Part shown: positions 1 through 12,096 of the stretch, one piece after another
How the letters are laid out: every line of letters begins with the position of its first letter
How positions within the stretch are numbered: position 1 is the first letter of the stretch
Source of the DNA: Alentia gelatinosa
Taxonomy: Eukaryota; Annelida; Polychaeta; Phyllodocida; Polynoidae
Assembly: GCA_950022655.1 (NCBI GenBank)
Contig: OX465580.1
Location: 122,185,016-122,249,015 of the forward strand
Direction of reading: 5' to 3'
Length of the DNA stretch: 64,000 bases
Position numbers and translations under genes: made by a program
Notes under the pieces: generated by a model
What the model was told of the DNA's origin: nothing
The model's database searches: none
Seen by the model: only the letters and a program-made list of their open reading frames with translations

Positions 1-320
1 GGAACAACAATTGGCACTAGATTAGGACCATCAAACGCAAACCTTCCTATCTATCGAGAGCATAGAAGCGAAAATAGAGTTTCTAGGAGCACCTGAGCCA
101 TCTCTATGGCTACGACATCATCATCTGGAACCAGGGAACAAAAGCATTCTAACCATTGAGGGACAAGCTAAACAACATGCAACCTACCATCAAATTCACC
201 GCTGAACACGCAAAAATGGAGATAGTTTCCCTAGACATAAAAGTGGAAATAAATCATGGTGCTGGAGAAGTATTTACAAACAGACCTTTTCATGAAGCGA
301 ACGGATGCCAATACCTAATT
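1..320. other. Unassigned sequence
   Basis: No exon, repeat or RNA gene could be supported in this AT-rich stretch. It ends where the first composite hairpin element begins. Confidence 0.5.
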
Positions 321-672
321 TTATTACCCACCTAATACGAAGTCTCCATACTAAGCCTATGGAGCCTCCAGATCGCTACTGAGTAGAATACGGACCTCCG
401 GAATCTCCTAGGAGAATACGGCTTTTTCGGCCACCTGGCGGGCATTATAAGAACTAATTCCTATGAACAAAGCACGGTGGTAGGGTTGAATTTCTAATTA
501 TATACTAGATTTTTTTCCTAATAATTACTTGAAAGGTGAGTAATAAATACAACATTCCCATGATTTCGATCTCTGTGGCCGTATTCTCCTTGTAGTTGAC
601 ACTACATAATAATACGCGTCAATTATGCGGAGAATACGGCCACTCAGATCGAAATCATGGTAATATTGTATA
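321..672 (+). mobile_element. Composite hairpin element, copy A
   Basis: The element has two parts. The first is a box (321-546) bounded by inverted ends TTATTACCCACC and GGTGAGTAATAA, with CACCTAATACGAAGTCTCC just inside the left end. The second is a long hairpin abutting it, with arms 546-589 and 629-672 and a loop containing GTAGTTGAC and ACGCGTCAA. Both parts carry the same 11-mer GGAGAATACGG, or its complement. Related copies lie at 20103, 27803, 32043 and 37853. There is no coding capacity, so it must be non-autonomous. The superfamily is not identified; a foldback or MITE-like DNA element is the likeliest reading. Confidence 0.75.
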
Positions 673-2399
673 TAGACTTCGAGAGAAACTGAATAAAGAA
701 AAGGAATTCTTGGATAAAGGCTATCAATTGAAACTTTCAAGAGACTGCAAAACTGAGTAGATTTCCAGGAAAGAGAGAATATTCAACCGAGAAAAAGAAG
801 AAACGCGAAAGAAGGACGGAAGGGACGATGGAATAATCCTAATTACTACATGTTGACCTGTAGACAACCTGGTGGGACAAGTAATCAATAATCGATACAC
901 ACCCCTTCACCTCCTCCTTGTCAATTTCATAAACAAGCCATTTGGGTATTACATGTACAATTAATCCAAACACCAGTCTTATTTCTCACCCAAAAAATCA
1001 CCTAATACACTGGTATGCATTTTGCTTGAACGAATGTTTTAATCTTAAACGCTCCTGAAAAGGTGTTCTGTAGAGAATGTCAGGATAAGGGGTCATTAAA
1101 CTACTGGAAAGAGCCCAGGAATAATACAGCATTTCATTTAGATAGTATTTAGTCATTCTAAAAATGGAGCACATCGACATTAAAAGAAGAAAGACAGGTC
1201 GTCTATCATGGGCTTTCCCTGGGGACTTGGAGAAAGACTTAAGAGCTTTGGTCTGAACAGGGATGAAGACGTTTCAGTAGTAATTGAGAAGAAAGGTAGC
1301 GGTTTTTGTGAACTTCTCAGGCACCCAGGGGATCATTAAGAAGCTAATGGCCAATTAAATCACACTGGTACGATGAAGTAGGGCCAATGAAGACATGTAG
1401 CTTCCGGTAGATCGTGTGAGGTTTGCAGCAGAAAAAGAGTAGTCAATAAATTACAGGAGGTATCAACAATGCTTAATGGAATAAAAACAGCTACATTTAT
1501 ATTGCAGGAATGCTTAAGAAAAGGGGATTTCCCCATTTATGTATAACTTTCAAATTATGCCGGATTTAAAACCAAATGCATTTCATGTTGAAGTATGATA
1601 TGTGCTTATGAAACTGCCATAAAAGTTGGATCCGGATAAATTGTATCTGGTGGGCTTTCCCGAGGTACTTCATTACTATGTAACAAGCTTGCCTTCATTA
1701 CTATGTAACAAGCAACGCCAGATCTTTGTTTTTAAATCATTTTATTTACCCTGGGTACGATAAGGCAGTTGCTGCCTGTTTAAAATCAATAACCAGCATT
1801 TGTAAGTCATCATTCTTTGTAGTATTTGCGATTCCCTAACTGGCTAGGGGTGAAACAAGTATACGTAATACACATACACTACTTCTAACATTGCAAGTAC
1901 TAAGTCTCGACTTCCATAGATAATTATCCAAGATAGAATAAAGCTCAGACTTTACATATTTTGTAATTCCAGTAAAGAACGATCAAATAATCCATTTCCA
2001 ATGACTCAGTTCATGCCAGTAGTATAGGTCGAGAAACAAATGTAGCTGACATTCATGGAAAAAAGATAATAATTAGTAACGGTTAGTAACATACATACGT
2101 AATACATAGAGATCAGATACTCAAGCTTAGCCTAACAGACATTAGGGAACTGGAACTGGAGACATGTTTCTAGGAGGAATAGTAGTGTCTCTATTTGAAA
2201 TTCGTCCCACCAGATGTATCTCCAGTGTCCATACCTAGGTAGGCAAATTTCTTAGTTGCTGAGTCCTGTCTTTCTGATGAGAAATTGATATCAGCTTCCC
2301 TATGTAGGGTCAATATGTTAGTTCTCGGTGGGCTTTTAAGGGCAATCCGTAAAGCTTAGTTTCAATGTTTGGATTTTTGTCAGTGAATTCTGGTTTGAT
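673..2399. other. Unassigned sequence with one short tandem duplication
   Basis: I see no gene here. The only clear structure is a direct duplication at 1668-1713. The part from about 2160 upward may be the decayed 3' region of the neighbouring LINE, but no motif confirms this. Confidence 0.45.
1668..1713. repeat. Two-copy direct repeat, 25-bp period
   Basis: CTTCATTACTATGTAACAAGC occurs at 1668-1688 and again, identical, at 1693-1713, separated by TTGC. The perfect identity suggests a recent slippage or repair duplication. Confidence 0.85.
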
Positions 2400-3210
2400 T
2401 CATGGAAAAGAATATTGCCATATTCAGGATATGGCAGTACTTAAGTTTTATAAAGCAATATTGATTGAGTTCTAGTTAGGTAGGTTCTGATTTTTGCCAT
2501 CAAATTACATCTTTTTTGTGGAGCCCATATGTTAATAAAGTTATTCCTAAGTAACTAAAATGTTTCATGTAATCTCTTTCTTTAGTGTTTAGATGTAGCT
2601 TGGGAGGTCGGTTGGTACATTTTCTTAGGGTATAAAAATCATTGACTTAGTTTTCTTAACGTTGATAGTTAATTGGTTTTCATTAGCCCACATTGCAAGA
2701 TTGTTTAGGCCGGTTTGGACATTGTTTCGTGCAATGGATGGATCTTGGTTCATGGCAAAAATGATGGTATCATTGGCGTATAGATTAGGTTATGTAGCAT
2801 ATTGTAGATTACTTAGGTTGTTAATATAAAGAAGAAAAAGTAGAGGACCCAGAATAGACCCCTGTGGTACTCCATAGGTGACCATCCTGGAGTTGGATAG
2901 GATGCCGTTGACACGAGTTTTATGGGATCCGTTTAGTAAATTGTTTTGAAGCCAAGTAATTAGGTTTGTGTTAATTTTGTAGTGAATACATTTGTTAATG
3001 AGAATAGTGTGAGAAACAGTATCAAAACTTTAGAAAGATCTATGAAAGTAGCAACTGTAGTTAAGAGTTTATTAAAGTCTTTAAAGATTTCATCAGTGAA
3101 AGTCATGACCTTTCGGAAACCTCCTTGAGCATTAGATACAATGTTATTCTGCTCTAGATATTTAGACAGCTGCGCATGTATAATTTTCTCCAGGCAAAAC
3201 CTTGTTTCAA
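2400..3210 (-). pseudogene. LINE (non-LTR) reverse transcriptase remnant
   Basis: Read on the minus strand, this is a broken reverse-transcriptase domain. In order it shows an FRKG-like stretch (about 3120), FIDLSKAF followed by DTVSH (about 3010-3050), the palm motif GVPQGSILGPLLF (about 2840-2880), YAND where active enzymes have YADD (about 2775), and INVKKTKSM (about 2660). This order is that of Jockey/CR1-like LINE polymerases. A one-base loss near 3027 shifts the frame between SK and FDTVSH, stops follow the palm motif, and the first catalytic Asp of YADD is Asn. The copy is dead. It ends sharply near 3210, where a dispersed 185-bp repeat starts. Confidence 0.9.
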
Positions 3211-3211
3211 T

Positions 3212-3400
3212 GAGGGTGGTTGTGGCCCCTAAGATTTGAGGTCAACTCTCGACTGCAGAGCCGTCCCAAGGCACGAGAAAATATTATGTAAGGAGGTCAG
3301 GGTGAAGGTCGGGGTTTACTGCGAATGCAGTCATTGGCTACTCGGTCTACTGTATTCCTTATATGGAATTAAGGTAATGGGACAACTCCATGGTGCAATG
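3212..3400 (+). repeat. Dispersed ~185-bp repeat, copy 1
   Basis: The stretch from GGGTGGTTGTGGCCC to GACAACTCCATGGTG recurs at 50261-50442 (same strand) and 46674-46853 (opposite strand). Shared internal blocks are TCAACTCTCGACTGCAGAG and CATTGGCTACTCGGTCTACT. The length suggests a SINE or MITE. I find no clear tRNA-type promoter boxes and no convincing TIR, so the class is open. A 62-codon frame lies in it but is not conserved as coding. Confidence 0.8.
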
Positions 3401-3421
3401 CACTACTTGTCAAGGGTTGCG

Positions 3422-3440
3422 TGATACTGCAGCAGTATCA
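3422..3440. repeat. 19-bp palindrome
   Basis: TGATACTG and CAGTATCA flank CAG, forming a perfect short hairpin just after the dispersed repeat. Confidence 0.7.
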
Positions 3441-4572
3441 GTATGAAGACAATCTTCTAGAAGTTCTAATTAAAATTACATTTGTTCTACATCTCGTACC
3501 TGTATGAAACGTACATATAGTGGGGCAGTCCTTGATACAACAATTCAGTGGAACATACTGAATGAGACAGGGGAAGATTCGTTAGTTCTTTAATCATTTG
3601 GGGCTAACTGAAGAGTTGGCGGTAATGCAAACAAAGCATGGTGGCCAAGGACTCGCACTGGTCGCTAAGGACGCTAAGGGCACTCCCATGGTTCTGGGCA
3701 CGTGGTCCCGGCCACGAGACCATCCCAATTCAACCTGCCTGCGTCCACTTCAACCCTGGGACGCCGACGATAAGGAACCACCCAGCCACCCTACAAAAAC
3801 TCTTTAATCTCATCTCTTCAATATCTCCTACTTCGTAGGCCTTCTAAATACCTCGTGACCTCTCCTCTTTTCTGATTCATATGGTATTATGGACTAACAT
3901 AAAAGTTATCCTTACTTCTCTCGTACTTAATAAATTTTTATGTCCATAACCGTGCTTGTGTTGGTCATTACAGATGGCACCATAATTGAAACCGGTCTGA
4001 CACCTGATGGCGTGGATTGCATTTTCCTAAAGGTATCACAACAAGGGGATTGAGATCGAGGTGCCACCACACATCGTTATTGAGAATTTCAGACTAGGCG
4101 CGAAGTGATGCGATCCGATGACGATCCGCCATGGTATAAAGGTCTGCATAAAAAGTATCTTTAAAAGCCTATTTTTGCGCTGCGATGCGGCTATGCGATT
4201 GCGATGCGATCCGCTGGATCTCAGGAGCAACGATAAGGCCCTTGGGTCGATATTCTGCGATCCAGAAAGTTACCATAAACGTGGAGCAATGCTCCCGAAA
4301 ATGCCTTAACCGGCGTTTACACTGGATGATTAAACGTGACGATCGTCTAGCGAATAGTCGTTAGGTGGCGCTCGATTACGCAATACCGGCCACAATAGTC
4401 ATCAACCAAGAATTTCCTCAAGCGTTAACACTTTTAATATGTTCCGATGTCTGGCCATTTACAGCTGAAAGTTGTCAGTTGGTGGGAAATTCAAGAATCG
4501 CCGCCAATAACCGTATAGTATATACGCCAGGTTGCATGTGATGTGGCGTTTCTACATACCAATTAAAGCCTG
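3441..4572. other. Unassigned sequence, possible decayed MITEs
   Basis: No gene was seen. Repetitive GATGCGAT/GCGATCCG words at 4100-4260 and GCGTTTACAC-type words near 4313 recur elsewhere (for example GGCGTTTACAC near 11461), which hints at decayed transposon ends. No complete element could be bounded. Confidence 0.4.
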
Positions 4573-5310
4573 CCCCCACCTACCACGATTCTGGTCCCGA
4601 TTGGCCTTACGACGGCCTTCCCGACACCATTCTGATTGTAGCGTGAGGTCTGGCAAAATCGTGGTAGGTGGGACAGGTTTCTGCGATTCACTGTACGATA
4701 CCCCACGATAGGCTGCGATAGAAAACGCCAATCGTAGAGGTCCCGATAATTTCCAACATGTTGGAAATTTCGTAGACTGTCGTAGCCTATTGGAGGTGAT
4801 TAAACAGGAAAATATCTCTTGTGCATGGAATAATTGGTGAAAAATTACGAAATTCTGGAATTAGGTTGGGCGCATATAGATGTATAATCGCTGTAAATAT
4901 GATATTATTTGATGAAGTCTAAATGTTTGAAAATAATAGTATCATGTCGGAATTATTATTCTACCACAGTTATATTGTTCAATTTAATTGTTAGAGTGTT
5001 TGAAAATAATGTCATAATATATTGTAAGTACCAGTAGAAAATTATTCGGATTCATTCAATATTTCCAAAATTATAGTATATATCAATATTAAAATCATGC
5101 ATGAGATCTTCAGGGAATCACCGACCGAATCGTGAGCCAATCGTGACCATGGTTTATGTTTTTGGTCCTCCAAAGACGTTTCTACGCTCTACGATTTCAA
5201 ACCATATCCACGATTTCAAACCATCGGGGAACTCCCGATAGGTCGCGATTTGGGCATTTCAAATCGTAGCTATCGGGAAGTATGTCGTGGCCTATCGTGG
5301 TAGGTGGGGG
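4573..5310. mobile_element. Nested CCCCCACCTAC-type MITEs
   Basis: CCCCCACCTACCACGATT opens at 4573. Its complement closes a ~100-bp unit at 4672, and a second complement (ATCGTGGTAGGTGGGGG) closes a larger unit at about 5310. The interior is rich in CTACGA and CCCGATA words and has a perfect 22-bp palindrome centred on ACATGT at 4748-4769. A related element sits at 29173-29558. No transposase is encoded. One element inserted in another, or a mosaic of two, would explain the two right ends. Confidence 0.7.
4748..4769. repeat. Perfect 22-bp palindrome around ACATGT
   Basis: The arms AATTTCCAACA and TGTTGGAAATT are exact complements and are followed by TCGTAGAC. The related element near 29.36 kb has a different palindrome at the corresponding place, with the same ACATGT centre and a following CGTAGA. 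Confidence 0.9.
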
Positions 5311-6095
5311 TCCCCTCTTATCGCATTTAGCGCCGTCAACGATCATGTCACATTTTTCATGCGATAATCTTCAAGTGGAAACAAAAAGGGTTAAAGAGTC
5401 TTTATCTCCAACATTACATAATCTAGGACTACTGACTAATCTTTTGCACCACCGACGAAATGTCTTTCCATTGAATTTATCGGTGAACTTGATTGAGTGT
5501 CAAAAATATGTCGGCGACTACCTTAGTTTCCCTTGGAAAATAGCATTTTTGCTGACAACTACCAACTATGCGCGCCAATAATCTCTCAAATATAACCAGC
5601 TACCGACTTTTGTACAGGTTGCATATAATTCGTGGCGTTTCCGTCGGCTGGTATAAACGCCACATTAGTCAAAGTTTAATCTAAATTGCATGAGGGATGG
5701 TTAAAGAAACTATGCTTCATTTTAAAAAGTTTTTTTATTATTATTTTTAGTCAACAATGCATCGTGCCATCAAACATAATCTTTTAAATTTTTGTTACTC
5801 AGCTGATAATATCTAGATTGATTACTTCTGAATCCTGCCATCAATACCGTTACACAATGAACAAGGGAAACGCCAACATCATTGAACACACAGAGATGCT
5901 CGAACCGCTGTGATGTGTAGGCGTGGGCCTTGTGAGAGAGAGTGAGAACGAGTCCACGTGCCGTCTGAATATATAGTAGGGTAGAGACCGCCACACAGGA
6001 TATTTCATTTAGTATTTTCAAATCCTGGATACAAACTAGTTCTCCCATCTAAGATTTTATGCATATCATATCAGTATTTTCTTTTGAGTAGCGAC

Positions 6096-6100
<5 letters not shown>
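5311..6100. other. Unassigned sequence
   Basis: No gene was recognised. GTGGCGTTTCC and AACGCCACATTAG words near 5630-5670 form a short inverted pair that resembles transposon ends also glimpsed near 4540 and 29750, but no full element is defined. Confidence 0.4.

Positions 6101-6162
<62 letters not shown>
6101..6162. repeat. (TA)31 microsatellite
   Basis: An uninterrupted TA dinucleotide run of about 62 bp. Confidence 0.97.
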
Positions 6163-6163
<1 letters not shown>

Positions 6164-6192
6164 CTCTGATTGATTCCTGGAGCTGTGATTAA

Positions 6193-6580
6193 CATCGCTC
6201 CATGGCACTTCTTGTTTCTCCGGCGCATATTATTTTATCTCAACCCGGGTATTTTTGTCCCGCAGGCTTAACATTGAGAGCTCGTTTTCCATATCCCTAT
6301 GAGTAATGCAGTCCCTTCTACATGGTCTTGTGATGTATGTATTAAGAAAAAAACAGGGTGCTTCCCAACAGGTCCTCCCTCTAAATTGTTGTAAAGGCCC
6401 AACTTTTTGGACTGCCACCCCCAGTGTTTGAACTGTCCCCTGTCTTCACTCTATAGCACTTCCTGTTTCTCTGGCACATATTATTCTGTCTCAATCCTGG
6501 TATTCTTACCCGATAGGCTTAACATTGGGAGCTCATTCTCCATACCCCTACAAATATTGCAGTCCCTTCGCCATGGTCTA
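6193..6580 (+). repeat. Two-copy ~255-bp-period duplication
   Basis: The block at 6193-6325 (from ATGGCACTTCTTGTTTCTC through GGCTTAACATTG to the GCAGTCCCTTC word) recurs, diverged, at 6450-6580. A third relative lies at about 54630-54730 (TCTCACCCCTGG, GACTTAACATTGGGG). This marks a dispersed repeat of unknown class that has duplicated locally. Confidence 0.7.
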
Positions 6581-6599
6581 TATCCTGTGTGTCATCCAT

Positions 6600-7550
6600 T
6601 CTTTTAGTGTGTGTGTGTGGGGAGATAAATACAGAAAGTAACTCGGGTTGGTCAAAGTCATTGTTCTCTAACTTGTTTGAATGCTACGTGAAAGTCACTT
6701 GGCTTTTGCCTTGTTCATATCACTACGCATCAAACTTGTGGAGAATGATCTCTAGTTCCACCACTTCTATTCTATGATATACTGATATTATTCTAATAAA
6801 CTATTAAAACTAAAGATAATGCTCAGCTCTCCTGCTCTCTGAGTGTCGAGAAGTTTGGCTGACTTTCTTGGTAGACGGCTCATCGATCTTAACATTTTAG
6901 ATCCATCGTCTTACCCGATCGCCTACTGGTCTGGTTGTCAGACTTCGTCAATGCCCTGTTCATTTTATGACGTATCTGACGGTTGACCTCTAGCAGGGGT
7001 GATGTATGTAATGAATCCTTCACTGTGCGACTGCCTTCCCAACTCGTAGGCTTTATTGTTAGACTCATAAATAATTGAACACATCTAACACCCAATCCTC
7101 CTTGGAGAGGTCAGGATGTCGACCTCGCTTCCTTGCAGCAAAGTAATTCATCATAATAATTTCCACGTACACCTTCGTAAGATTTGGTTCCTCACCATGT
7201 CACTTTGGCTAGATCTTTTAATCATACTTACGATGAAACCTTTCCATCTATTTCCATTGTATTTCATTGTAATTTTGGTATATCGATTATAATTCCTTAC
7301 AACATAAGATGACCCCCGCTATTACGAATTTTCCAGGCCATATGTAACTATACATATGAAATAGGCTGTGTTGATGTATGGAGATCGAGAATTGTTTGTT
7401 GTTACAGAAACGGGATACTCAATGCCCGGCGAATATACCTAAACTTGTTTTTAGGAGAATAGCTTTAAAAACGAAAATGAAACCACCACCGAACCTCGTA
7501 CAAGGCTGCAAGCCAAGTGAACTGTAATACTGAAAAGGCCAAAAACATAA
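6600..7550. other. Unassigned sequence
   Basis: No gene, RNA or bounded repeat was found. The last ~100 bases before 7551 may be the decayed upstream part of the adjacent LINE stub. Confidence 0.45.
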
Positions 7551-7664
7551 TTTTCTAAGCGAAGCCCGTTATATTATGGTATGGCCCCATGGAACGAACT
7601 GCCTCTTGCAATCCAGGAAGGTACTCTGTACCAGTTCAAGAAATTTCAAGACGAAGACATATGA
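7551..7664 (+). pseudogene. LINE reverse-transcriptase C-terminal stub
   Basis: A 37-codon in-frame stretch reads FSKRSP, then APWNELPLAIQEG, then LYQFKKFQ before a stop at 7662. A tryptophan followed by N-x-LP and then a short F-K-K helix is the typical extreme C-terminus of Jockey/CR1-type LINE polymerases. No RT core motif was found upstream, so this looks 5'-truncated, as LINE insertions often are. Confidence 0.65.
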
Positions 7665-8583
7665 ATCTTCATAATGACTGAAGACTGTATAATCTATTAT
7701 AAATAATTGGCTAAAACGCCCTTATTCTTCTCATTACTCATCCATTACTTGCACATATTAATTGTCTCTGTATGTCTCTGATGACAATGGATTGTTCCTC
7801 GATTGCAATTTGTTGAGCAGACTAGCCAGAGTAACTGCCCCGCAGTGGCCATGTTATATACCCCTTTTTCGTACAATAAAACAAATATAAATCCACATAG
7901 AAAGCATTTCTTTACTCACCAAACACACAAAGAAGGCGCAAAATTCAAAAAAGCTATTTCAGGCCATCCCACAAGCTTCTGGAAAGGAACTTAGTCTTTA
8001 GCTTTCTAAGGGATCTAAGAACCCGTATAAAATACAACTTGAGAATCGACAGCGGCTGGACACACAGCAGGAAAGTGAATCCTCAAGATTGGTGCAGACA
8101 AAACACTGATGAAAGAATAAAAAAGGAACTGCTGGGACAAGAGGGGAAAGACTTTAGGGAGATTGTGTTGTATCTGGCTGAAGGGCACCGTGTCAGAGAT
8201 CTTTCCTGCTGCTTCTGCAGATTTGTTTGGCTGGAGGAATGGATCTAACTACCAAGACAGGCTTCTGGCAGTACAAAAATTCCCAGACATACTTCTTATG
8301 TCTGGGAATACTTATTTCTTTAATAACATTTGTCAACGCTTATTTACGCTTTTGTACCCATCTTGGCGTTTTACCACATTCATTTATGCATTAAAAATAT
8401 TGATACCATTGATGCTATGTTTGAACCTCATTATTGTAAAAAAGAAAAAATTAATGAATAAAACACTTTTAAAATTATTTTCAGTGCATTAGTTGTAATT
8501 ATAATATTGCAGGGGTCGGGTCGATCTAGCAGTGGTTTGTCCGCTCTTCGGGAAATGTCAGTCCCCGCTGCATAGTGGTTCTT
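7665..8583. other. Unassigned sequence with a small hairpin
   Basis: No gene is supported. A clean hairpin, ATTCCCAGACATA with its complement TATGTCTGGGAAT around a 5-base loop, lies at about 8278-8308. Confidence 0.5.
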
Positions 8584-8893
8584 GGGACCTGTTTCACTAG
8601 TTTTGTGACATGTCTAGATGGCGTCAAGATGGTGTGTCCAGTTTCATAAGAACTAGACATTAGACTTCGTTTTGTCCGTTCTTGCTTGCACTGTTGGTGC
8701 CACATTTCATATCTGTCTAACACTTTTTTTCACGAAACTAGTGATACAGGTCCATGACGTGTAGATTTGACTTATTCTTATGTATGGGGTCTGTCTTCAC
8801 CTAAGGGTAGATACTTGTGTTGTCACGAAACTAGACAACCCCAATGTCTGTATGGTGCCACAGACATGTCACGAAACTAGTGAAACAGGCCCC
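8584..8893. mobile_element. MITE with GGGACCTGTTTCAC ends
   Basis: The left end GGGACCTGTTTCACTAGTTT (8584) is matched by the inverted right end that finishes with CTAGTGAAACAGGCCCC (8893). The pairing runs about 32 bp to GTGACATGTCT. Further copies of the right-end motif CACGAAACTAG lie inside at about 8735 and 8824, so subterminal repeats are present. The element is 310 bp with no coding capacity. The superfamily is not identified. Confidence 0.8.
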
Positions 8894-9052
8894 TGGTGAC
8901 ACCGCACACGCGAGGAACCTGGGATTACATAACTCGGCACATATATAGGCCGGGTTTGCAGTGGGTCGACAGGCTGTTCTCCCGCCTTCTCTCTGAGAAA
9001 AGTGAACCCTTGGATCTTCAAACTGGTAGGGTTTTGCGAACCCTCTTTGTGG
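8894..9052. other. Unassigned spacer between MITEs
   Basis: A short stretch between two TIR elements, without a recognised feature. Confidence 0.5.
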
Positions 9053-9600
9053 TTAAGTGGGATTCACACGATGGGATTCAGGTACCTCACAGGCCCTTTG
9101 TCTAAGACAAATCCTGTTGAGATTCAGTACTGGAACAGAATCTCCTCGTGTGAATGATAGGGTTCGATTTTGCTGAGACAACCTTTTTCCCTTACAATTG
9201 TCAGCGACAATCAGCCCTAACAAGGAACAGAATCCTAGATTTTGACTTACAACAGGTTTAAAATTTAGAGGGGCATTTTGGTGAGACAAATGTATTTCAC
9301 ACATTCTCCCACAATCTGTTAGCCTCAGTGGTCTCAAATAACACTTATTCACACGGGGAAGTACCCTGAGTACCCTGTGTACCCTGTGTACTCTGTGTAC
9401 CCCGTGTAGGGGTGTAGGGGTGAGACTATGTACCAGTTAAGTCTTCCCATGTGAATTGAATCCGCCATGTTGCCCTGAGACTGTAGAACATCCCAATCTG
9501 TGAAACTTTGTGCCCAGCTGGAAATAGTAGCCGACTGGTGCAAAGTTGTGAAGTACACCAGTTTCAGGTCCATTTGTCCCATCGTGTGAATCCCACTTTA
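9053..9600. mobile_element. MITE with TTAAGTGGGATTCACACG ends
   Basis: TTAAGTGGGATTCACACGA at 9053 pairs with the inverted TCGTGTGAATCCCACTTTA ending at 9600, about 23 bp in all. The TIR words GATTCACACGA and TCGTGTGAA recur internally (about 9145), as in elements with subterminal repeats. It is 548 bp with no transposase. A 9-bp minisatellite lies near its middle. Confidence 0.85.
9362..9406. repeat. 9-bp tandem repeat, five units
   Basis: Five units of TACCCTGTG with small changes (GAG, TCT, CCC variants), followed by TAGGGGTGTAGGGG. It sits inside the 9053-9600 MITE. Confidence 0.9.
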
Positions 9601-12096
9601 GTTGAGTCTAGGACTGCCAAGGTACTGTACTTTGGGGGTGATCTAACCGGGATCACTCCGGGAAGTAAGAATAAACAATCTGTTGTTTATCTAAGTTGTG
9701 GAGTTGTGTTCTGTGTGAATAGGCTTGCTCATACCGTTTCCGTATCAAGGGGAAACGAATTGTATTCAAAGTATGTTAGTACGTCGCCATACCGGCACAG
9801 TATGGTGGTATGTGTAAACTACCACTTCTCTAGCAGAGGTTTGTATTTACAGTAATTCTTGGCATAGGTATATGATACTGAGTATATAAGGAGAGAAGAA
9901 TTTCGATCTTGCCTTGGAGGAAGGCTATTCCATATGTACGTCATGAGTGGGCAACTACCGAAGCAAATCTTACAAACTTTTAATGAGCTCCAATCAAGAT
10001 GGATCAAACCGCAAGAGTGCACCCTTCAACGATTTTCAGAATATAGCCTTGGCCACAGGATATTACAGCAAAGCCATCACATGTACTTTAGATGAACTTA
10101 TATGTAAGAACCTAAGCATAAGACTAATGCTATTTGAGTCATTAAGACATCATACTTAACGTCATAATACATTGCATTTATAAAGAAACAAACCATTACT
10201 TTTTAACTGTGTGTTTATATACTTTTGAACATTCTATTCTTAAGGTTTTGGTAGAAGGACTTTACTCATGCATTTTATGGTGGGCTACCTATATAGAATC
10301 ATTATCATTATACATTGAAATAGTTATTTCAATGTATGCACAAATACCTCGATTAGAAACGAATTGTAATATAAGGCAGTGGAAGGAGTATAGTACTTGA
10401 AAAACTCTATCACGTAAGACTATGTGAAAGGAGCCTTTGTAGTCGGTCTCTGTCTTTTGTCTAGTAACTGCAATTGCGACCCTTTTCTTTGATAGATCAA
10501 ACACTCAATCGAAACCCTCAATTACTGTCCACAAGAGTGTTTACATGGGACCTTATAGGGGGCTCTCGGGAATAGAATGAGACCTAGTCATGCCATAAGA
10601 AGGAGCTCCTACTTCTTTCTTTTTTGTTGTTGTTGTTTATTCCTTCTGTTTCTGTCACTAGGACAGTTCTTCCACCAAAAGTGAACTACTTTGAAAAGGC
10701 TGTTTTAAAAATCATGGATCCCTTTAGATAAAAATAAGAAAACAACCCTGCATTCATCGTCGACTTTTCCATCCATTCACTCAGTAAGAGAATATTATCG
10801 GAAAATAATCAAAATTTCTGCTTACACCAGCATGAATTCCCATTCTTCTCTCATGCCTTAATGCAGTATCTGCAAGTTTTACATCCTCTTTGGCTGATTT
10901 TCTGCAATAGGATATCGTTGTATTTGGCCTGTCCATCGGAGCAGCCATTAGGACAATAGCTGCCAAATGTACTCACTTGTTGTTTATCCAAATGGATTCA
11001 CCGCACATAAAAATTCACCGGGGATACTAATGCATTATACGTGGCATTGAAAACGCGTGCTCTAAAACGGATTCCTCCTGGTGTTTGTCAGTTCTAGGTA
11101 GTTGAGTTGTAAGACAAACATCCTTCAAACATTGAATAAAGTTTCTGACGAAATCTCGTAGTTGAATGGTGATTTATCTTTTCATATCTGGTTTTATGTT
11201 ATTTCAAATGTCAGACATATTAAGATATGATATTTATAGTGGATCAAATGAAATCTACTGGTAAAAACCGCAGCACAGTGAATATATATCATAACTGGGT
11301 CCTTAAGCCTGCGTTCCGCAGTCCATATGTTTAAGGCACCATACAAATCAAAACCAATCTCTAAAAATAAAATCCGACGATAAATCATGGATTTCTTTTC
11401 ATGGTTAACACTCAATAACATTCAAAATCCATTCTTTGCTATGATGAATTTCCCTAACCTGGCGTTTACACCCCGTATCTATATTTGCTCCTTGGGCTCT
11501 GCTCAGCACCCACTCCGACCCGACCCGACCTAACACATAGATCTGCCATGACAATGGCCAAGCTCCCAATCACGCATACCCAGTTACCTTGGTTACGACC
11601 AGGCCAGGTTGACGGGCCATGGTTATGTGTGAGCTGTAGGCTAGGCATGACAGTCAGGGCAGGGTGGGGGGTGGTTTATAGCGTACCGTATGGCTCGAGC
11701 TGATCGCAGGGCTTCATGCTGCATCGTGCAGGTTGTGTGGGCGTTGGGTGTCAGGGTTGGGTTATGCGTTAAGCCAGCATGAGAATCAGTGGTGTGAGCA
11801 TCGGTATTTGGGTAAATGCGTTCTCTTTCTGGTGAATGATATTTTTCAAAAGGGTTTGAGCGGTTAGAACAATACTTATCCTACCCCTAATAAAAAACGC
11901 CATAGGTTTAACATTGACTCAGTGTATTTGACAAAGCGTTGGATAAAGTGTCATTTATGCACCGAGGTGAATAAAAAAACGGACCAATCAGGGACGAGAT
12001 AACGAAAGTAGATCCGGCAGCATTGATAACTAGTAACATGGATAATTACAAATATTCTTTGTATATCGCATTATCAGTGAGATGGGGTAGGATTAA
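9601..12096. other. Unassigned sequence
   Basis: No gene is supported. On the minus strand near 9880-9990 a short stretch reading IWNSLPP resembles a LINE C-terminus but is too short to call. GGCGTTTACACCCCG at 11461 and a GC-richer patch at 11500-11760 have no recognised identity. Confidence 0.4.

Noticed and set aside
3236..3424. A 62-codon plus-strand frame with a Met start
   Set aside because: It lies in the dispersed 185-bp repeat; the copies at 46.7 and 50.3 kb do not keep the frame.
5282..5581. A 99-codon plus-strand frame
   Set aside because: Its first codons are the right end of a CCCCCACCTAC MITE and the remainder has no recognisable domain.
9349..9582. Minus-strand frame with a repeated Y-T-G-Y pattern
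   Set aside because: The pattern is translation of the 9-bp minisatellite inside a MITE.
9880..9990. Minus-strand IWNSLPP as a LINE C-terminus
   Set aside because: Only a few residues match, with stops around them; insufficient to call.
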